Shown one piece after another: positions 58,001 through 64,000 of a DNA stretch of 64,000 nucleotides; within the stretch, counting starts at the first letter, position 1, and each line of letters starts with the position of its first letter. The stretch is taken from contig OZ005689.1 in assembly GCA_963930775.1 (NCBI GenBank), forward strand, positions 34,147,235-34,211,234. Reading direction: 5' to 3'. The stretch comes from Cliona cf. orientalis. Taxonomy: Eukaryota; Porifera; Demospongiae; Clionaida; Clionaidae. Both the position numbers and the translations under genes were made by a program. The notes below the pieces were generated by a model. The model worked only from the letters and a program-made list of their open reading frames with translations. It was not told the DNA's origin and made no database searches.

Positions 58001-59107
58001 ATCAAGTGCAAAACGCTCAGCGCAAATTCAGCATATTAAAATAGTAGCTACTTATGATGATTAATAATGCTGAGATTGTGCAATGTGAGTCACAAGTCAA
58101 GATGGAATAGTAGGTTTGCAGGGCTTCATTCGGGGGGGGGGGGGGCACTCGCCCCCCTTGGCTGTATCTTGATGACAGTATTAAACTACACATGTAGCTG
58201 TCTGCAGTCCAGCAACCTGGCCAGTATACTGCTTTAATGAATGACAGCTCACACACATCAGCACAATTTAAATAGTAATCACTGCCAGAACACCCCAGAA
58301 CGTCATTTGCACAAACCCAGGCCTTCATTTAGGATTGTCGTCAAGGGAGGGGGGGGGGCTATAGCAACGATTGCCGAATTAAGTGGGGGCATGGGAATGG
58401 CCTATCATATACACTTCATACATTGTTATAACAACCTTATCATTAATTTTTTAATACAAACAGTGCAGTGTATTAATAGTGCTACATATAATATGTACAT
58501 GTGCACAGCTATTGATTAATATATACCAAGGGGTGGGTGCCATATACATGCAAGCTTGGCCTCATGCACTACAAGGCTATGACAGGATAGTGAGTACATG
58601 TATGCACTTACTCAATTCTAAGATGAGACCATATAGCTATGATCTAGCCTCAAACCCGGGCTCACTTCAGGAAATGCTAGCTATGCCCAGGATGAATGGT
58701 GGGCTTTTATTAGACATGCACTGCCACGTGGAAACTACAGATTGTATTCCCGAGATGCTCTATATTATATAGCCTATGAACTGCATGCATCCTGTAGCCA
58801 TACATGGTTATGGGCATTACCACAAGTAGTATATATGGAGGGGATAGTTTACTATACTGGGAACTGACAAATGGCTGACTTCGCTATGCTAAAGACAAAG
58901 AATAAGCTATAACTTGTGAGAGAAAGCCTTTTAGCGAAATCACTCAGTTGAAAACCTTTGGAGTTCAGTGCAATTAAAATTGGCTGGTACATTCATTTTG
59001 TTGCATAAATGTCCAACGCAGGCAGTAGAGCGGCAACAGACAAACAGATAAACAGACTACTGTAACCCTTGTGCGCATGCGCCGAGCGTTAACTAGGCTA
59101 TAACTAG
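58001..59107. other. Non-coding stretch with two G-runs
   Basis: G-runs at about 58133-58145 and 58348-58358 face each other across 200 bp in a setting like the sub-terminal hairpins of the hAT-like elements. No coding evidence was found. Confidence 0.3.
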
Positions 59108-59490
59108 CCAGTGGGATTTGAAGCGTAAGCAAGGTACGCCATTGGACTGTCCTATACGTCCTACATGTACATGGTGCAGAGGGACGGGATTGTCCAAGTT
59201 TGCCGTCGTAATCCCTTGTCCCGCATGGGAATCCCTTTGTCCACTAAGTACCCAATGTGCATGTATAGAGCATTACCACTGTCTATCCCGTCCCTCTGCA
59301 CCATGTACATGTAGGACGTATAGGACAGTCCAATGGACACCCATGCGTACCGTGCTTACGCTTCAAATCCCACTGTCTATCCCGTCCCTCTGTACCATGT
59401 AGGACGTATAGGACAGTCCAAGGACACCAATACGTACCTTGCTTACACTTCAAATCCCACTGTCTATCCCGTCCCTCTGTACCATGAAAA
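59108..59490. repeat. Inverted and tandem repeat complex, unit about 110 bp
   Basis: The unit (GGATTTGAAGCGTAAGC...GGACTGTCCTATACGTCCTACATG...CCCGTCCCT) is present in reverse at 59108-59205 and, in the other orientation, at about 59283-59375 and 59376-59490, giving a large imperfect palindrome followed by a tandem copy. Confidence 0.8.
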
Positions 59491-60588
59491 TTCAGTAGAT
59501 TTATCTTCTACTACCAATCCAAACCCAAGGGGAAACCATCCCACTGCCTGCTCAGGCAAACCTAATTTAAGCCAAAGGCAGAGCCAAATATTAGGTGCCT
59601 ATAGCCTTGAGGACAGTCCATTGGACACCCATAGAGTCGCAGGGTATTCTTTCTTTGGGGGGGGGGGGGGGGGGGGGGGGGGTGTAGCTTAATTTGGGCA
59701 TAAGCACACCCAATATAGGGGGGTTAGAGACTGATTCTGCTGGCTCCAGAGACCAGGTCCACGCATGTACACAGTTTGGTTTGTTAGTGCCACATGGCAA
59801 ACAAGTATAAAATATTGCTTTGAAATAATAAAATAAAGTAGGGATGAAAGTGTTAATCAAAAGGTGGACAAACAAGAGTTGTAGAGATGGAAAAGTAATA
59901 CTTGGAGGCATCTGATACTACATCGTCATTTAAATTATCACTTTTTGACTTTAAACGAGGAGGCGGGGTACAAAAGGGCCCGCCCTGGACGGAAGCAATG
60001 TTTATTTTACCACATCCGTCACATGAGCCAATATGGCTGTATTACAAAAATTCGCGAGTTATCTTGCCATGCCACGGCATGCCGGCAATGGCGCCAGCTA
60101 TTTTACACGACAGACACACAGTACAGTACAGCGAACCAGCGTTGGCGCCATAGCGCGAATATAAAGAAAGCGCGAGATACCCCAGAGACACCTTTTCGAA
60201 GGCACCTGTAAGGAAAAAAATGGCTACTTTGAATGAGCAGAGAAAGAAGCGCGCGAGATTAGGATTTCGGTACACTATGGAGCTGAACTTCGCCAGTGAA
60301 GATAGCAAGAAGTCGTTCTTGTCGAGGGTGGAGAGCGCTAAACAGACTCGCTCCCAGAGGCTCACCGCCACTGGACAGTCGCGAGCTACTTAGCTCTCTA
60401 TTAGATTTGGCTGAAGCCACTCTTCCACCTGCTACCACGTGCACTAGAGATCAATTTCAAAGCCTGGCAGTCCCTACAGGATCTATGACAATGCTGGAAA
60501 ACTCAGGTGTGTATTAGATTCACGTAAGTCATAAACAACAAACTAACTTTTGTGCTTAGGATTCTTTGTGCCCGGTGATGAAGGCAAT

Positions 60589-60897
60589 CATGGGCGTTGC
60601 ACCCAGGGGGTCAGGGGGGGCTATGGCCCCCCCACTTTTCATGACCGGACACACCCACTTTTAGATTATGCCATAGAATATGCTGACCTTAGCTACCTGT
60701 CTATATGAACGTTTTGCCTGAAAACTAGACTGCTTTCATCTGTGCTCGAGTTACCAGCAACTTCCATCTGCGCTACAGTCATCCCTCGTTTCCGTTAATT
60801 AGTGGGCGTGGCTAAAATTTTGCGCGCCAGTGCGCTTTGCGCGTGCACTGTTACTTGACCCTTGCCCCCTAACCTTCCAATTGCTTCCGACGCCTAT
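60589..60897. mobile_element. 309-bp hAT-like MITE inside exon 2 of the transposase-like gene
   Basis: Ends CATGGGCGTTGCACCC and GCTTCCGACGCCTATG are imperfect inverted repeats like those of the hAT element at 26517. GGCAAT flanks both sides (60583-60588 and 60898-60903), in the same reading phase. A GGGGGGGCTATGGCCCCCCC hairpin lies just inside the left end. Confidence 0.8.
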
Positions 60898-62250
60898 GGC
60901 AATGATGAAGCCCAATCATTGTTTGTTTGTGAGCGCAAGATGTTTGAGGATCTTTCCGCTGGGCTCACACAACCATGTCAGTGCCAAGCTAGCGCACGGA
61001 AGATGATCAAGACTGTTCAGGTGTGCATAGCCCATTCAAGTGAACTTATCAAATATTTAGTCGATGTTTATGCGTGTACCTCAGAGAGGACATGTCCTTC
61101 GTGTCGAGTTTCAGTGTCAGCAGTGTAAACAGAAGCAGCGGTGGGCCAGTTCACGAACACTTGGAGGACGCTACCTTATTAATCAGAAGTAAGTATCCAT
61201 TACTTTCCCTTCATTACAAGAGCTAGGTACTGAAATATTTTCAGGATCGTGCATTCGTTCACCTGTGCTGGTATTCTGCCGAGCCAGTACATCCATTTTT
61301 CCACTCATGCAAACTTGGGCACACTGGGACCATGGTATATCAATTCGGGTGAGTTTGCAAAAGAAATGTGATGATGGTCAATTAACTCTTTGCTGTTTGC
61401 TAGTCTACGAAAGTGGTGGGTACTTGGAAGCAGTAAACACCTGTGCCAAGTTATCAATGATGAAAGCTATCACAGAAGTAAAAGCATTACCACATTATGC
61501 TGCTAGTGGTGAGGTATGTATGTGCACATTTATAACCCTGCTTTAAATTAATGTTGTATCTCAATAGTGGGTTATTACTGATGCTCGACACGACTCCACA
61601 TCCAATGCCTTCCATACCACTGTCTCCTGCTTGTCTGGAAGGTAATTATGTGTTCAATTATTGTTGTGAATAGGTGTATAGAACATGATACGTACGTTAC
61701 ATGTACACATACGTTATTGTATTATAATTATTATGATAGCACCAAATGAATTCTTGGCTGTGCAACAAAAGGAGCATGCCATCGCTCAAACAAGGGAACT
61801 TGAGGCCACCAAAGCAGTACTGCCTCAAGTCCTTGAACAAGGTGGTATATTTCATGTATTTATGTGAACATTATTGAACTAGGTATCCATACATGTACAT
61901 ATATGCAGATCTGAAGGTTGTGGAAGTAGCGCATGATAATGCAGCAACAGTCAAGAATTACATCACCGAGGATTTACATCTCCTGAACTCGTACGACACG
62001 TGGCATGGTACGGTAACTGTTTTCCAATACTAGTGATGGTGATCAGTTTTAATTAGGTACCAAGAATGTAGCAAAGAGTATGAGGAAGATCTCATGTGGT
62101 ACCAAAAAGACAGAAGGAAAATCTTGGTTTGTAAAGTTGTCAGACAAATGTAAGTTACCAACTTGTGAGTCTCCAACATTATGATATTCTACATGCATGT
62201 ACATGTAATTAGGCAAAAGTACAAAAGTTCATCTGTACTACTGCATGAAC

Positions 62251-62644
62251 TAGAGCTCTGTAGAGCACATACCCCGCGCGCTCTGTAGCCACTATAGCGT
62301 ATAGTACTGCAACACTCTGCGGCATAGCTGTTTTATGACCTGACGACCCTTTCCCACACTGAGCTTGAGCATGCGCAGACGCATCTGCATGCTATAAAGT
62401 GGGTGTGGTCGATAAACCACAGGCATATTGAACAGAAAATATACGATTTGTAGCACTAGTAAGCCCTTCTGAGTTTCGAAGCCCGTATAAACCAGTTTTT
62501 CACCGATATCTACCGATTTGGTTGTGCTTACAGTACGCATAGACGCCTAAAACTCGAGATCTGGCGATTTTCGTGCCGACGACGACAACAACGACAGACG
62601 GACAAACCGATTGCTTTACCCCTTGTGCATGCGTGCCGGGTAAA
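62251..62644. repeat. R2 element inserted into exon 10 of the transposase-like gene
   Basis: Begins TAGAGCTCTGTAGAGCACAT and ends CCTTGTGCATGCGTGCCGGG. AAC stands at both edges, but other R2 copies also start with AAC, so the true duplication is uncertain. The coding frame matches on either side, so exon phase is kept if the element is ignored. Confidence 0.8.
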
Positions 62645-63435
62645 AACTGTGCCCAGTCTCCAACAAAGCTTAGGGAGAGCATTCTAAACATTATTAGCCA
62701 CTACCAGGTTAGTCAGAAGCATATAGTATCCTCCTTACATGTATGTATGACTTTACACAATTCTTCTTGCTATACAAAGAACAAGCACTCCCAGTGCCAC
62801 GAAGAATCCTTCTGTAGACGCTCTGGGTACAGTCCCACAAAGTTGCAACTCACTGATCCTGCCGCAGTACAGGCATATGAGAAGGCACTCAAGGCCACTC
62901 TCATTTACAAGAATGCGGAATCATACTGTCGGGTAAGTAATTTTGAAAGATTTTACAACGTGTTGAGCAAATTAATCTATCATTAGTGTCGAGATACTTT
63001 CTGGATCGAGTTGTTCAACCATCAGTTGCTCACTTACCTTCCCAAACGTATTCATTTTGGCTCCACCACCTTCAAGATGAGAATGAACCTTGCTGTTATG
63101 GATTGGCTCATAATTTATTATGTTCACACATGTTGACTCTTCCCCCCCCCCCCCCCCCCAACCCCTCCCGGCACACTAATATCTAGAATGAGAATTTACA
63201 TGTATTATGCATGTTTGCATGTATCTCGGCCTAAGTGAATCCTAACCTGAAGTTATATTGAGGGTGGAGAGAGAGTGACCTAGTGTATACCCCAGTGTTT
63301 TTCTTTTCATAATCTTATAGGGAAGTGGACGAGAACGACAGTGATGTGGATGTGGGTGATGAGGAGGATGATTTATTAGCTGATGGGGAAGGTGTACCGG
63401 AGGACGAAGTTGATGAGGTGGAACAGCAAGAATAA

Positions 63436-64000
63436 ATGAACTAGCAACATGTAAGTGTGTGAAACTGCCTAATAGTATGTGTACATGAGTGTGACTATAT
63501 TAGATGCATGATGATGGTTGGAAGTCGGTGTAAGAAACTCCGGGTGGATTTGAAAATCGACCATGCACCTCCTGAAAAGATCACACTTATTGTTATTGTA
63601 AGTTGCTAGGGTTGTAGACTACCTACACTTACCCTTACTACACATGCAGGCAGCACATCCCTGGTGTCCAGTGCACTTGTCTTAGTGCACTTATAGTGTA
63701 CGTATTCAGAATGGTTCCACACACCCAGCTGACTCAAGAACGTCCAAAATTTCCTATACAAAGCAAAGCGCTTGGAGTTGTTTGCAAGGCTTGGTGCTGA
63801 AGAGCCCCCTCAGTGGGAGCAGTGACTTGGCCAGTAGCAGAAGAGCTGGAGGAACTGGTACACTGGCAGCTGTCAAGGATACACGTCGTGGATGAGAGCT
63901 CTATTCCTGGATGGGAGGCTACCAAGACTTTGAACCCCTCCAAAAAGTCATTTGGAGGCTGTTCCTTGTAGTATACTTCAAGCTAATGGATATTTAATTA
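63436..64000. other. Right edge; possible short exon
   Basis: ATG at 63508 opens 30 codons (MMMVGSRCKKLRVDLKIDH...) to a GTAAGT donor at 63598. A CATGCAG acceptor near 63650 continues for 12 codons to a stop. No domain is recognised and the product would be 42 residues. The remainder is open on both strands only in short unsupported frames. Confidence 0.25.

Larger units (their letters stand above)
60220..63435 (+). pseudogene. Multi-exon DDE transposase-like gene, disrupted
   Basis: Exons: 60220-60506, 60560-61020 (with an insertion), 61085-61188, 61245-61348, 61404-61513, 61568-61641, 61740-61841, 61909-62007, 62057-62149, 62213-62707 (with an insertion), 62780-62932, 62987 to about 63125, and 63321-63435. 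Nearly all are bounded by GT/AG in matching phase. A CQCQ...CQQCKQKQRW zinc ribbon precedes an RNase H-like core with Asp in ITDARHDST (61580), Asp in EVAHDNAA and Glu in CRDTFWIELFNH; an SPTKLQLTDP...IYKNAESYC segment lies just before that Glu. An acidic tail ends the protein. I recognise a transposase family common in sponges and cnidarians but cannot name it firmly (Kolobok-like is one option). Defects: a frameshift near 60360, a phase mismatch between exons 6 and 7, and two insertions. Confidence 0.6.

Noticed and set aside
1..64000. CRISPR array, bacterial operon or provirus
   Set aside because: No regularly spaced direct repeats, ribosome binding sites or clustered same-strand genes. 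The only retroelement found is DIRS type, without envelope or integrase.

Overview
The window looks like repeat-rich nuclear DNA from an early-branching animal, most likely a demosponge. The reasons are small intron-rich genes with canonical GT/AG junctions, AT-rich non-coding DNA with frequent short foldback elements, and single domains (a ZAD-like zinc finger, a HIRAN domain, THAP, proline-rich repeats) of a type I associate with sponge genomes. The organism is an inference. Nothing looks bacterial: there are no operons, rRNA genes or CRISPR arrays.

Layout. 0-1 kb: 5' part of a minus-strand gene with a ZAD-like zinc finger, running off the left edge. 4.2-10.3 kb: dense MITEs and dispersed repeats around a HIRAN-domain gene (5.97-6.40 kb). 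11.5-16.3 kb: a spliced transposase gene combining a MULE-like DDE core, an Ulp1-type cysteine protease and a PHD finger, damaged by two frameshifts and one stop. 18.2-22.5 kb and 46.8-49.6 kb: two copies of a segmental duplication. The first carries a minus-strand gene with a large proline-rich minisatellite exon; the second has lost almost all of it. 23-31.4 kb: dispersed-repeat copies, one of them split by a 3.6 kb hAT transposon with a decayed transposase. 32.5-34.5 kb: a THAP remnant and a THAP 5' gene part. 36.3-41.5 kb: a structurally complete DIRS retrotransposon (Gag, RT-RNase H, tyrosine recombinase, inverted terminal repeats, circle-junction repeat). 52.2-55.1 kb: a spliced gene for a predicted membrane-hairpin protein with a P-loop NTPase and a possible restriction-endonuclease-fold C-terminus, with a small opposite-strand gene part in its first intron. 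60.2-63.4 kb: a 12- or 13-exon DDE transposase-like gene interrupted by two short elements.

Most of the window is thus a layered record of transposition. Several insertions can be read exactly because an empty paralogous site lies in the same window: 8.28 kb against 25.9 and 57.96 kb; 21.64 kb against 49.16 kb; 26.5 kb against 9.5 and 35.5 kb; 57.4 kb against 7.86 and 23.9 kb. The probable host genes are the ZAD gene, the HIRAN gene, the NTPase gene, the THAP gene and perhaps the proline-rich gene. They are unrelated and show no sign of a shared pathway.

All gene models were made by reading codons and splice signals by eye. Domain names rest on recognised motifs, not on a database search.
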